In this document: positions 15,758-22,554 of the stretch, one piece after another
How positions within the stretch are numbered: position 1 is the first letter of the stretch
Layout: every line of letters starts with the position of its first letter
Assembly: GCA_035360795.1 (NCBI GenBank)
Contig: DAOSBJ010000006.1
Span: 1-33,180 of the forward strand
Origin: DAOOKJ01 sp035360795
GTDB taxonomy: Bacteria; Patescibacteriota; Minisyncoccia; UBA6257
Length of the DNA: 33,180 nt
Reading direction: 5' to 3'
Made by a program: the position numbers and the translations under genes
The notes under the pieces: generated by a model
What the model was told of the DNA's origin: nothing
The model's input: the letters and a program-made list of their open reading frames with translations, nothing else
Databases searched by the model: none

Positions 15758-15896
15758 CCCCTCACATGAAAAAGATAAACAAATTCATTAAATGAATTTA
15801 TAAAATATCTAAGGTTATTAAATCAATTAGCGCTATATATAATGTTGAATTTGATATTATTACTTTTGGTGAAGCCAATCTTTTTCATGTGAGGGG
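15758..15896 (+). repeat. tRNA-3'-adjacent inverted-repeat element, copy A (139 bp)
   Basis: Left arm CCCCTCACATGAAAAAGAT (15758-15776) and right arm 15878-15896 are perfect reverse complements over 19 bp. The element begins 1 nt after the discriminator base of tRNA-Arg(GCG). Just inside the tRNA-proximal arm is a palindrome AAATTCATT-A-AATGAATTT (15781-15799). Just inside the distal arm is TGGTGAAGCCA (15867-15877), able to form a 4-bp stem with a GAA loop. The right arm ends 19 nt before the recG ATG. Copies B (28791-28921) and C (29796-29891) share this layout. Read in the tRNA sense, all three are in the same orientation. Confidence 0.92.
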
Positions 15897-15915
15897 TGAC
15901 ATATCTAAATTCAAA

Positions 15916-18069
15916 ATGTTTGAGCTTTCGGATAGGGTTTCAAAATTAAAAGGGGTCGGCCCCCGTTATTTAAAATATTTAGAAAAACTTAATATTAACA
16001 CCATTAAAGACCTTTTGTGGTATTTTCCTTTTCGCTATGAAGATTTTTCTCAAATTAAAAAAATTGATGAGTTAAAAGAAGGCGAGACCGTAACTATCTA
16101 TGGCACAATTTCGAAAATAAGTTTAAGGAAAAGTTTTAGAAAAAAAATGTTTATTATTGAAGCAATAGTTTCAGATGGCAGTTCAACTATTAAGGCAATT
16201 TGGTTTAATCAACCATATCTTTTAAAAACTTTAAAGGTTAATACCACTGTTTCTTTATCTTCAAAAGTCAAAAAACAAGGTAAAAAACTCGTTCTTGTCT
16301 CGCCTGCTTATGAAATTATTTCCCAGCAGCCACTAGATAAAAATTTTTTTGATAATTTAAAACATACTGCTAGATTAGTGCCAATTTATCCTGAAACCAA
16401 AGGATTAACTTCAAGAGGTTTGCGGTATTTAATCTCTCAAGCCTTAAAATCAGTAGCTTTGCCTTCTGAATATCTGCCTTTTTCTATTTTAAAAAAATAT
16501 CAACTTCTTCCTTTAAAAATCGCTTTAGAACAGATTCATTTTCCTGATACTTTAACTCTCGCTCAAAAAGCAAAAGAAAGATTTGTCTTCGAATCTCTTT
16601 TTTTATCCCAACTTTATCTATTAAAACTTAAAAAACAAACTTTAAATCTTGATTATCCAAAAATTAATTTAGACGTTGAACTTTTAAAATCCTTTGTCTC
16701 ATCCTTGCCTTTTAGTTTAACTCAGGACCAAAAAAAGACTTTATGGGAAATTTCTAAAAATTTAAACCAAAGTCCAATGAATCGATTGCTTGAAGGAGAA
16801 GTTGGTTCGGGAAAAACTCTGGTGGCAATTGGCGCTTCGCTTTTGGTTTATAAATCAGATTGGCAGGTTGCTTACTTGGCGCCAACAGAAATTTTAGCGA
16901 TGCAAGTTTATGAAAAATATAAAAGTTTTCTTTCTCCTTTTAAAGTAAGAATAGCCCTTTTAACTTCTTCCGGAGCAAAAATTTTCGATGATGGTCTAGA
17001 AGGAAAAATCTCGAAAAAGGGCCTCTTAAGAATTATTTCTTCAAGTTTGCCAATTATTGTTATTGGCACCCATGCGCTGATTCAGAAAAATATTGTCTTT
17101 GAAAAGTTGGGCCTGGTTATCATTGATGAACAACATCGTTTTGGGGTAGAACAGCGAAAAAAAATAATCAAAGAAACAAAAACAAAAAAAATTCCTCATG
17201 TTTTGTCAATGACTGCCACTCCAATTCCTCGAACTTTGGCGTTGGCTTTTTATGGAGATTTAGATTTATCAATTATTAGGGAATTGCCTCAAGAAAGAAA
17301 AAAAATTATCACTAAATTAGTTTTACCAGAAGAAAGAGAGAAAGTATATCAATTTATTAGAAATGAAGTTTTAAAGGGTAGACAAGTTTTTGTTATCTGT
17401 CCAAGAATTGAAGAGACAGAAGTTGAACCAGAAAAAATTGTCGCCTACGACCTTTTAACCTATATTGAAAAATTAAATTACGAAGTTAAAGCTGTTAAAA
17501 AAGAATATCAGAAATTAAAAGAGGAAATTTTTCCTGATTTGAAAGTGGAAATGCTCCACGGAAAAATGAAATCGTCAGAAAAAGAAGAAATAATGAAAAA
17601 ATTCAGAAATAATGAAATCAATATTTTAGTTTCAACTTCGGTTGTTGAAGTCGGAATAGATATTTTAAATGCCACTATTATGATGATTGAGGGAGCCGAA
17701 CATTTTGGTTTGGCCCAATTGCATCAATTTCGAGGAAGAGTTGGCAGATTCAAATATCAATCCTACTGTTTTCTTTTTACTGAGAATTTAAGCAAAAGTA
17801 ATATTTCAAGATTAAAATCTTTAGAAAAATACGATGACGGTTTTAAATTAGCAGAAATTGATTTGTCTTTAAGAGGGCCGGGACAATTTTTGGGCACAAA
17901 ACAATCGGGCATTCCTGATTTAGTAATGCATTCTTTAATTAAAAAAGAATTAATGGAAAATGTTTACCAAGAAGCGAAAAAAATTCTTGAAACTGATTCA
18001 ACTTTAAAAAAATGGCCTTTGCTTTTAAAAGCCTTTAATGAATTTACAGAAAAAGCCCGACGAACTTAA
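15916..18069 (+). CDS. recG: ATP-dependent DNA helicase RecG
   Basis: RecG remodels stalled replication forks and branched recombination intermediates. The 718-residue product has the N-terminal wedge/OB domain (LKGVGPRYLKYLEKLNINTIKDLLWYFPFRYEDFS, then GETVTIYGTISKI), Walker A GEVGSGKT at about residue 294, DEQHRFGVEQR (motif II) at about 404, TATPIPRTLAL (motif III), the C-terminal helicase domain with VSTSVVEVGIDI and QFRGRVGR, and the RecG tail DLSLRGPGQFLGTKQSG. I chose ATG 15916 (MFELSDRVSKLKGVGPRYL). A GTG at 15889 would add nine residues but lies inside the right arm of inverted-repeat copy A. It stops 3 bp from the convergent htrA. Confidence 0.96.
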   Translation: MFELSDRVSKLKGVGPRYLKYLEKLNINTIKDLLWYFPFRYEDFSQIKKIDELKEGETVTIYGTISKISLRKSFRKKMFIIEAIVSDGSSTIKAIWFNQPYLLKTLKVNTTVSLSSKVKKQGKKLVLVSPAYEIISQQPLDKNFFDNLKHTARLVPIYPETKGLTSRGLRYLISQALKSVALPSEYLPFSILKKYQLLPLKIALEQIHFPDTLTLAQKAKERFVFESLFLSQLYLLKLKKQTLNLDYPKINLDVELLKSFVSSLPFSLTQDQKKTLWEISKNLNQSPMNRLLEGEVGSGKTLVAIGASLLVYKSDWQVAYLAPTEILAMQVYEKYKSFLSPFKVRIALLTSSGAKIFDDGLEGKISKKGLLRIISSSLPIIVIGTHALIQKNIVFEKLGLVIIDEQHRFGVEQRKKIIKETKTKKIPHVLSMTATPIPRTLALAFYGDLDLSIIRELPQERKKIITKLVLPEEREKVYQFIRNEVLKGRQVFVICPRIEETEVEPEKIVAYDLLTYIEKLNYEVKAVKKEYQKLKEEIFPDLKVEMLHGKMKSSEKEEIMKKFRNNEINILVSTSVVEVGIDILNATIMMIEGAEHFGLAQLHQFRGRVGRFKYQSYCFLFTENLSKSNISRLKSLEKYDDGFKLAEIDLSLRGPGQFLGTKQSGIPDLVMHSLIKKELMENVYQEAKKILETDSTLKKWPLLLKAFNEFTEKARRT

Positions 18070-18072
18070 AAA

Positions 18073-19110
18073 TCAGTCTTGCAGTTCAAGATTTGTTTCT
18101 TTTATTTCTCCCTGTCGCCAATAACGAACCTTAATTTTATCGCCAATTTTAAACTGGTCTAAAATTTGAATAATGCTGGAACTTTTTGTAATTTTCTGGT
18201 TTTCAATTTCTAAAATAATATCTCCTTCTTTCAGCCCTGCTTTATCCGCCGGTCCATTTTTTATAATGCCCCCTTTCTCGGGAATAGTTTCATAAATAAT
18301 AAAAGCGCCATAAGGGAAAGGAAGGCGATGTTCGGCTTGACTTACCTCATCAATCAAATAGTATCTAATGCCTAAAGACGGCCGACGAATTTTGCCATAC
18401 TTTTTAAAATCAAACAAAATCTTTTTCGCTTGATTAATTGGAATGGCAAAGCCAATGTTTTCTACTCCTAAAACAACCGCGGTATTAATTCCGATTACTC
18501 TTCCTTCTAAATCGATCAAAGGTCCGCCTGAATTGCCAGGATTAATCGCCGCATCGGTCTGAATTAAACCATAAAACTCTTGGCTTTCATTTCCGGCACT
18601 TGTTTTTAAATCGCGCGACAAACCAGAAATAATTCCTCGGGAAACGGTATTTTCAAATTCGCCTAAAGCGTTGCCAATGGCGACCACTGTTTGGCCTAAT
18701 TCTAATTTTTTTGAATCTCCAAACTCAAGATAAGGAAAATTTTCTCCCTCTACTTTCAAAATTGCGATGTCAGTTATTTTGTCTCTAATTATCACTTTGG
18801 AAGAAAAACTTTTATCTTGCCACAAAACCGTATAAGAGCTTTCTTCATCTTCAACCACGTGGCGATTAGTTAAAATATAGCCGTCTGAAGAAACAAAAAA
18901 ACCAGAACAACCACTGATTTTCACCATTCCATTTTTATCAATTAAATTATCTTTTTCCAGATAACCGTACAAAGAGATTCCTTTTATAAAATCTCTGCCA
19001 ATTTCTTTTTCCAACTGAGACAAATGTTTAGTAATTAAAATTCCAACCACTGCTGGTAATGATTTTTTTACTGCTTGAATGGTTAAATGATATTCGCTTC
19101 TAAAAAACAT
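18073..19110 (-). CDS. Trypsin-like serine protease with PDZ domain (HtrA/DegP family)
   Basis: A 345-residue protease/chaperone of the HtrA type. The catalytic triad is visible: His in TNRHVV (about residue 85), Asp in ITDIAILK (about 114) and Ser in NPGNSGGPL (about 194). One PDZ domain follows (GGIIKNGPADKAGLKEGDIILEIENQKI). Family members usually carry a signal peptide or membrane anchor; this start (MFFRSEYHLTIQAVKKSLPAVVGI) shows neither, so the location is unclear. A longer reading frame to 19182 exists but runs through tRNA-Leu(GAG), so I set the start at the ATG at 19108-19110. It ends in TGA and is last in the rplS-tRNA-Leu-htrA unit. Confidence 0.92.
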   Translation of the reverse strand: MFFRSEYHLTIQAVKKSLPAVVGILITKHLSQLEKEIGRDFIKGISLYGYLEKDNLIDKNGMVKISGCSGFFVSSDGYILTNRHVVEDEESSYTVLWQDKSFSSKVIIRDKITDIAILKVEGENFPYLEFGDSKKLELGQTVVAIGNALGEFENTVSRGIISGLSRDLKTSAGNESQEFYGLIQTDAAINPGNSGGPLIDLEGRVIGINTAVVLGVENIGFAIPINQAKKILFDFKKYGKIRRPSLGIRYYLIDEVSQAEHRLPFPYGAFIIYETIPEKGGIIKNGPADKAGLKEGDIILEIENQKITKSSSIIQILDQFKIGDKIKVRYWRQGEIKETNLELQD

Positions 19111-19135
19111 AAAAGTAAATTCAAATGCGAAGCAG

Positions 19136-19219
19136 TGCGCGGGAGAGGATTTGAACCTCCACGGGATTGCTCCCACATCCACCTCAAAGATGCGCGTCTG
19201 CCTATTCCGCCACCCGCGC
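19136..19219 (-). tRNA. tRNA-Leu (anticodon GAG)
   Basis: Acceptor GCGCGGG pairs with CCCGCGC; discriminator A. Anticodon stem CATCT/GGATG (one G-U pair) around loop TTGAGGT gives GAG (CUC/CUU). A class II variable arm (TGGGAGCAATCCC) and T-arm GAGG-TTCAAAT-CCTC are present. It begins 11 nt after the rplS stop codon and ends 25 nt before htrA, so it probably lies inside that transcript. Confidence 0.94.
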
Positions 19220-19230
19220 TCTCAATTCAA

Positions 19231-19620
19231 TTAAGAGCCAACACTTTCTGGCGTGGTTGCTTCCTGAAGCTGTTTTTCTTCAACCTTTACTTTTTTGCTT
19301 TTTCTTAAAGACTTTAATCTTTTTCTTGTTTCTTTTTGAGATTTCTCCCGCACATAATAAAGTTTTGCTCTTCTGGTTTTCGTTTCTTTAATGAGCTCAA
19401 CTTTTTCAATAGTTGGAGAAAAAATTGGTAAAGTCCATTCTACTCCCACTCCTTTAATAATTCTTCTAATAGTAACAGTTGCTCCTGGTTCAGAGCCGTG
19501 TTTTCTTGATAAAACTAAACCCTCAATTCTTTGGATTCTAGATTTATCCCCTTCTTTAATTTTTTGATAAACCCTTAAATACATTCCTGGTTTAATTTCT
19601 TTGGTATTAATAGTTTCCAT
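19231..19620 (-). CDS. rplS: 50S ribosomal protein L19
   Basis: L19 sits at the subunit interface of the large ribosomal subunit. The family core is clear: INTKEIKPGMYLRVYQKIKEGDKSRIQRIEGLVLSRKHGSEPGATVTIRRIIKGVGVEWTLPIFSPTIEKVELIKETKTRRAKLYYVREK. I set the start at ATG 19618-19620 (METINTKEIKPG); an upstream in-frame ATG (19677) would add 19 residues unlike any L19 and would swallow the promoter. At 129 residues it is slightly long because of a charged C-terminal tail. Its own promoter is at 19649-19677. tRNA-Leu(GAG) and htrA follow. Confidence 0.95.
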   Translation of the reverse strand: METINTKEIKPGMYLRVYQKIKEGDKSRIQRIEGLVLSRKHGSEPGATVTIRRIIKGVGVEWTLPIFSPTIEKVELIKETKTRRAKLYYVREKSQKETRKRLKSLRKSKKVKVEEKQLQEATTPESVGS

Positions 19621-19648
19621 AATTTTCAAAATTTTATTGATTTTGATT

Positions 19649-19677
19649 ATTTTATCACAAAAATTTCTTGAAAGCAA
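19649..19677 (-). promoter_or_regulatory. rplS promoter
   Basis: Minus strand: -35 TTGCTT (19672-19677), 17 bp, -10 TAAAAT (19649-19654) in the context TGTGATAAAAT. The start would be near 19642, about 22 nt from the ATG. The same TTGCTT-17-TAAA(A/C)T layout occurs before rpsO and tRNA-Ser. Confidence 0.7.
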
Positions 19678-19680
19678 TTA

Positions 19681-19705
19681 ATGAACGACATCAGATGTCG
19701 TTCAT
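19681..19705. repeat. 25-bp palindrome ATGAACGACAT-CAG-ATGTCGTTCAT
   Basis: An 11-bp perfect stem with a 3-nt centre, just upstream of the rplS -35. There is no T-run on either side, so it is not an obvious terminator. It could be an operator for rplS or a hairpin spacer; neither can be shown from one copy. Confidence 0.6.
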
Positions 19706-19719
19706 CAAATTCAATAGAA

Positions 19720-19788
19720 TTAAAAAACCGCAGTTCCAGCCCAGAAACTGCGGTTCCGGTGGGGCAAAATACGGTGGGGTAAAAGGAT
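19720..19788 (-). ncRNA. Candidate small RNA with intrinsic terminator, upstream of rplS
   Basis: A promoter at 19795-19822 points into about 69 nt that end in a strong intrinsic terminator: stem AACCGCAGTT/AACTGCGGTT (19726-19735 with 19746-19755) followed on the minus strand by TTTTTTA. Before the hairpin lie two tandem C-rich boxes, TTTTACCCCACCG (19772-19784) and TTTTGCCCCACCG (19757-19769). No open reading frame of useful length fits. rplS has its own promoter after the terminator, so this is better explained as an independent small RNA than as an rplS leader, though attenuation of read-through into rplS remains possible. No known family is recognised. Confidence 0.6.
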
Positions 19789-19794
19789 ATTATT

Positions 19795-19838
19795 AATTTA
19801 TCATATTCCTAAAGAAAGTCAAGAACCTCTGTGGATAA
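19795..19838 (-). promoter_or_regulatory. Promoter of the candidate small RNA, with TTATCCACA box
   Basis: Minus strand order: TTATCCACA (19830-19838, identical to a consensus DnaA box), 7 nt, -35 TTGACT (19817-19822), 16 bp, -10 TAAATT (19795-19800). The 3D-domain gene promoter at 29066-29110 has the same box 8 nt before its -35. Confidence 0.65.
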
Positions 19839-19904
19839 CTTCTGGGTAAGTTTAGACGTATAACATCTAAAGTTAAAACTACAACTAAAAACTAAAAACT
19901 ATTT

Positions 19905-20834
19905 TTATCTTAACAATTTCAATACGTTTTCCAAGTCTTCGGGCAAAGGAGCTTCTATTTCTAAAAGGGTATTATCAATTGTTAAAAAGGAAATTTTAAT
20001 GGCATGAAGAAATTGACGGTTTAAAGTAAAAGGCAATCTTCTGTTTTTTGGCCCGTATTCTTTATCGCCAACCACTGGAAATCCAAGACTGGCTAAATGA
20101 ACTCTTATTTGATGGGTGCGGCCGGTTTTCGGAATAACTTTAAGCAAAGCGAAATCTTTGAATCTTTTAATGACTTTATAATAAGTTATGGCTGATAAGG
20201 ATTTTTTAGGACTTTTAAAATTAGAAATTTTTCTTCGAAAAGGAGATTTTTTTGAATAAGTTAAAGGAATATTTATCTCTCCAGAATCTTTTTTAATATT
20301 TCCCCAAACTAAAGTTAGATACTCTTTTTTGACTAATCTTTTTTGAAACTGTTCTTTCAAATGAAAAAACGATTGGTTATTTTTAGCAATTGCTAAAACT
20401 CCTGAAGTCTCTTTGTCTAAACGGTGGACAATGCCTGGCCTTAAAGGGTCTTCACCAACGCCTTTTAGATTTGGCCATTTAAAAATCAGCCAACTGGAAA
20501 TAGTCGGCTGGTTTAAATTCTTTAAGTTTGGGTGAACGAGTATTCCAGCGGGTTTGTTGATGACTAAATAATTTTTGTCTTCGTAAAGAATTTCGGGTTC
20601 TCTTTCCAAAGGAAGAGGAATTAATTCTTTTTTCTCTTCGTGAAAATTAATCAAAATTTTTTCTCCTCCTTTTAAAATAAAACTTGGTTTGACTTTTTTC
20701 TCATTGATTAAAATCTTGCCTTGTTTTAAAAGAGAGACTATTTTGCTTCGAGAGATATCAGAAAGTTTGTTTTTTAGATATAAGTCAATCCTTTGAGGAA
20801 AAAGAGATTTTTCAACTTCAAGGGCTTTCTTCAT
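19905..20834 (-). CDS. rluD: RluA/RluD family 23S rRNA pseudouridine synthase
   Basis: It isomerises uridines in 23S rRNA (or tRNA) to pseudouridine. The 309 residues start with an S4 RNA-binding domain (QRIDLYLKNKLSDISRSKIVSLLKQGKILINEKKVKPSFILKGGEKI, about 14-60). The catalytic domain has VINKPAGILVHP, the active-site block GIVHRLDKETSGVLAIAKN with catalytic Asp at residue 140, and KTGRTHQIRVHLASLGFPVVGDKEYG. The S4 domain favours RluD over RluA/RluC, but the exact target site cannot be read from sequence. The gene for the upstream glycosyltransferase ends 65 nt before its start. Confidence 0.92.
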   Translation of the reverse strand: MKKALEVEKSLFPQRIDLYLKNKLSDISRSKIVSLLKQGKILINEKKVKPSFILKGGEKILINFHEEKKELIPLPLEREPEILYEDKNYLVINKPAGILVHPNLKNLNQPTISSWLIFKWPNLKGVGEDPLRPGIVHRLDKETSGVLAIAKNNQSFFHLKEQFQKRLVKKEYLTLVWGNIKKDSGEINIPLTYSKKSPFRRKISNFKSPKKSLSAITYYKVIKRFKDFALLKVIPKTGRTHQIRVHLASLGFPVVGDKEYGPKNRRLPFTLNRQFLHAIKISFLTIDNTLLEIEAPLPEDLENVLKLLR

Positions 20835-20899
20835 TGAATTTTAATTAATCAACGACATCACAAGTAGTGGATGACTTACGGTGTCTAACAAATGCAATG

Positions 20900-22075
20900 T
20901 CAAACAAAACGCTGATAGATTTCTTCGAGTTTTTTGAAGGTATTGGAGATATCGTGAGATTTAATAAGTTCCAAAGATTTCTGAGACATTCTTTTTTTTA
21001 ATTTCTCGTCACTTAAAACTGCCAAAATTTTTTCAGCAAATTCTTTTTCAGAAAAAGGATTAACTAAAAAACCATTTTCATTATCAAAAACTAATTCTTT
21101 TAAAGCGCCACCATTAGCAGCCACAATAGGAAGACCAGAGGCCATTGCCTCCATTGTTGCCAAAGACTGACCTTCAATAAAAGAAGGGATAACAAAAAGC
21201 GATGAAAGTTGATAGAATTGAGGCAAATTAGAATCAGTTGGTTGAAGTGGGCCAATAAATCGTAAATGCTCTTCGATGTTCATTGATTTAACTACTCTTT
21301 TTAAATCATTCTTAATATCACCATCACCTAAAAACAGAAAATTCACCTCTTTTTCTTTTAAAACCAAAGGAATTGCTTTTATTAATACCTCTAAATTTTT
21401 ATCCTTATCAATTCTACCAGAATAAAACACAACGGGTTTTGAGATAAAATCTTGTAGATAATATTTTTGTAAAAATTCTAAAGAAACTTTGCCTTTTTTA
21501 AAAATTTTTAGGTCAATGCCATTTGAAACCACTTCAACGGGAATTTTCACTCCCCAATTTAAAACTTCATTTTTAATGAAATTAGAAGGAGTGATAATTA
21601 ATTGACAATGTTTGTTATAAAAATGAGATAAAGTTGTTGCGAGGATTTTTCCTGCCCATGCGGAAACAACTTCCGGCAACCCTAAATAAGACAAGGGAAA
21701 AGCCAAAGAAGAATGTTGCGTAGCAATTACCGGAATTTTTCTTTTTAGGGCCTCTTTTGAGAGGGCTTCGGAGATAAAAACCGGGTCCTGGAGATGGATG
21801 ATATCAGGCTTAAATTTTTTAAAAAGTTTAAAAGTCGCGATTTGCGGAAAAGGACTGATTCTAATTTTTTTTCTTACAACACTTGGATAAGATTTTAATC
21901 TAATTATTGTATAACCTTTTGACCCTTGCTCAATCAAAAAATTACCTTTATCAGAAGAAGTAATAATAAAAGTTTCATTTCCCTGTTTTGCAAAATAAGA
22001 GGCTATTCTGTCAGTGACAATTGTTACTCCGGAAAGATGAGGATAAAATGTTTCCAATGAATAAAAAATTCTCAT
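20900..22075 (-). CDS. GT4 family glycosyltransferase
   Basis: A 391-residue retaining glycosyltransferase with the GT-B fold. The N-terminal domain starts MRIFYSLETFYPHLSGVTIVTDRIASYFAKQGNETFIIT, typical of GT4 acceptor domains. The C-terminal domain has VFYSGRIDKDKNLEVLIKAIPLV, FLFLGDGDIKNDL and the E-x7-E motif in FIEGQSLATMEAMASGLPIVAANGGALKELV, which binds the nucleotide-sugar. The closest well-known types are mannosyl- or glucosyl-diacylglycerol synthases and cell-wall glycan enzymes; the substrate cannot be told. I set the start at ATG 22073-22075, since a longer frame to 22126 runs into tRNA-Val. Its start is 9 nt from the tRNA-Val 3' end. Confidence 0.9.
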   Translation of the reverse strand: MRIFYSLETFYPHLSGVTIVTDRIASYFAKQGNETFIITSSDKGNFLIEQGSKGYTIIRLKSYPSVVRKKIRISPFPQIATFKLFKKFKPDIIHLQDPVFISEALSKEALKRKIPVIATQHSSLAFPLSYLGLPEVVSAWAGKILATTLSHFYNKHCQLIITPSNFIKNEVLNWGVKIPVEVVSNGIDLKIFKKGKVSLEFLQKYYLQDFISKPVVFYSGRIDKDKNLEVLIKAIPLVLKEKEVNFLFLGDGDIKNDLKRVVKSMNIEEHLRFIGPLQPTDSNLPQFYQLSSLFVIPSFIEGQSLATMEAMASGLPIVAANGGALKELVFDNENGFLVNPFSEKEFAEKILAVLSDEKLKKRMSQKSLELIKSHDISNTFKKLEEIYQRFV

Positions 22076-22084
22076 AATAAAAGG

Positions 22085-22157
22085 TGGGCGATGCAGGACT
22101 TGAACCTGCGACCTCGTCGATGTCAACGACGCACTCTAACCTCTGAGCTAATCGCCC
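22085..22157 (-). tRNA. tRNA-Val (anticodon GAC)
   Basis: Acceptor GGGCGAT pairs with ATCGCCC; discriminator A followed by CC then T, so CCA is not fully encoded. Anticodon stem CGTCG/CGACG with loop TTGACAT gives GAC (GUC/GUU). T-arm GCAGG-TTCAAGT-CCTGC. A -10-like TAAAAT (plus-strand ATTTTA at 22185-22190) lies about 28 nt upstream of the tRNA 5' end. The glycosyltransferase gene follows. Confidence 0.95.
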
Positions 22158-22313
22158 TTCAATCGGTTTAATTGTTTCGTTCTTATTTTATCCCTTTTTT
22201 TAAAAAATCAAAATGAATAGAGATTTAGATTTTTGAATTGTTTTGTTGCGAATTGATGAATGAACCATCGTCCCCCGCTTTATATTAAGCAAACCTTAAT
22301 TATGATTTTTTAG

Positions 22314-22360
22314 TGGGCGTACCAGGGATCGAACCTGGGACCTATTGTTTATAAGCGACT
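22314..22360 (-). pseudogene. tRNA 3'-half remnant
   Basis: On the minus strand a complete T-arm (CCAGG-TTCGATC-CCTGG, 22322-22338), a 3' acceptor strand TACGCCC (22315-22321) and discriminator A (22314) are present. Upstream there is a decayed anticodon-like stretch TCGCTTATAAACAATAG without a good stem, then no D-arm and no matching 5' acceptor. It is a tRNA tail that cannot fold on its own. A possible 5' half lies at 22536-22554, beyond an intact tRNA-Ile(UAU). Confidence 0.8.
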
Positions 22361-22388
22361 TACTACTTTTTATAGTTTGTATCTTTTG

Positions 22389-22460
22389 TCGGCATGGCAG
22401 GGATCGAACCTGCGACCCTCGCTTTATAAGAGCGATGCTCTACCACTGAGCTACATGCCG
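22389..22460 (-). tRNA. tRNA-Ile (anticodon UAU)
   Basis: Acceptor CGGCATG pairs with CATGCCG; discriminator A. D-arm GCTC-AGTGGTA-GAGC; anticodon stem TCGCT/AGCGA with loop CTTATAA gives TAT; T-arm GCAGG-TTCGATC-CCTGC. All stems are perfectly paired. UAU reads AUA directly. Most bacteria instead use a CAU anticodon modified to lysidine by TilS, so this is an unusual isoacceptor. It lies between two fragments of another tRNA. Confidence 0.9.
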
Positions 22461-22514
22461 ATCAAAAATATCAAATAGTAATTTGCTTGATATAAGACAA
22501 TCTCTCTAACTTCA

Positions 22515-22535
22515 CCCGCCTAAAATTTGGGCGGG
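22515..22535. repeat. GC-rich hairpin CCCGCC/GGCGGG after ftsH
   Basis: Stem CCCGCC (22515-22520) with GGCGGG (22530-22535) and a 9-nt A/T loop. It follows the tRNA 5'-half remnant at once on the minus strand. No T-run follows, so it is at best a weak terminator for ftsH. Confidence 0.55.
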
Positions 22536-22554
22536 CAAACTGAGCTATCCGCCC
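22536..22554 (-). pseudogene. tRNA 5'-half remnant overlapping the ftsH stop codon
   Basis: GGGCGGATAGCTCAGTTTG has the standard layout of a tRNA 5' end: 7-nt acceptor, TA, D-stem GCTC and start of a D-loop. It then breaks off into a CCCGCC hairpin. The ftsH stop codon TAG is positions 8-10 of this tRNA-like sequence, and the last two glycine codons are its acceptor strand. Its acceptor can pair 6 of 7 bases with the TACGCCC of the 3' remnant at 22314-22360 (one G-A mismatch). Confidence 0.65.

Noticed and set aside
15758..15896. Inverted-repeat elements as ordinary intrinsic terminators of the tRNAs
   Set aside because: The arms are about 60-100 nt apart, no T-run follows the distal arm, and separate terminator hairpins occur downstream of copies B and C.
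19111..19182. Longer N-terminus for the HtrA-type protease
   Set aside because: The extension is a translation of the tRNA-Leu(GAG) gene and its flank.
19830..19838. Replication origin based on a DnaA box
   Set aside because: Only single TTATCCACA sites are seen at this place and at 29066, with no cluster, no AT-rich unwinding region of usual form, and no dnaA or dnaN nearby.
22076..22126. Longer N-terminus for the glycosyltransferase
   Set aside because: The extra residues are encoded by tRNA-Val and have no family similarity.
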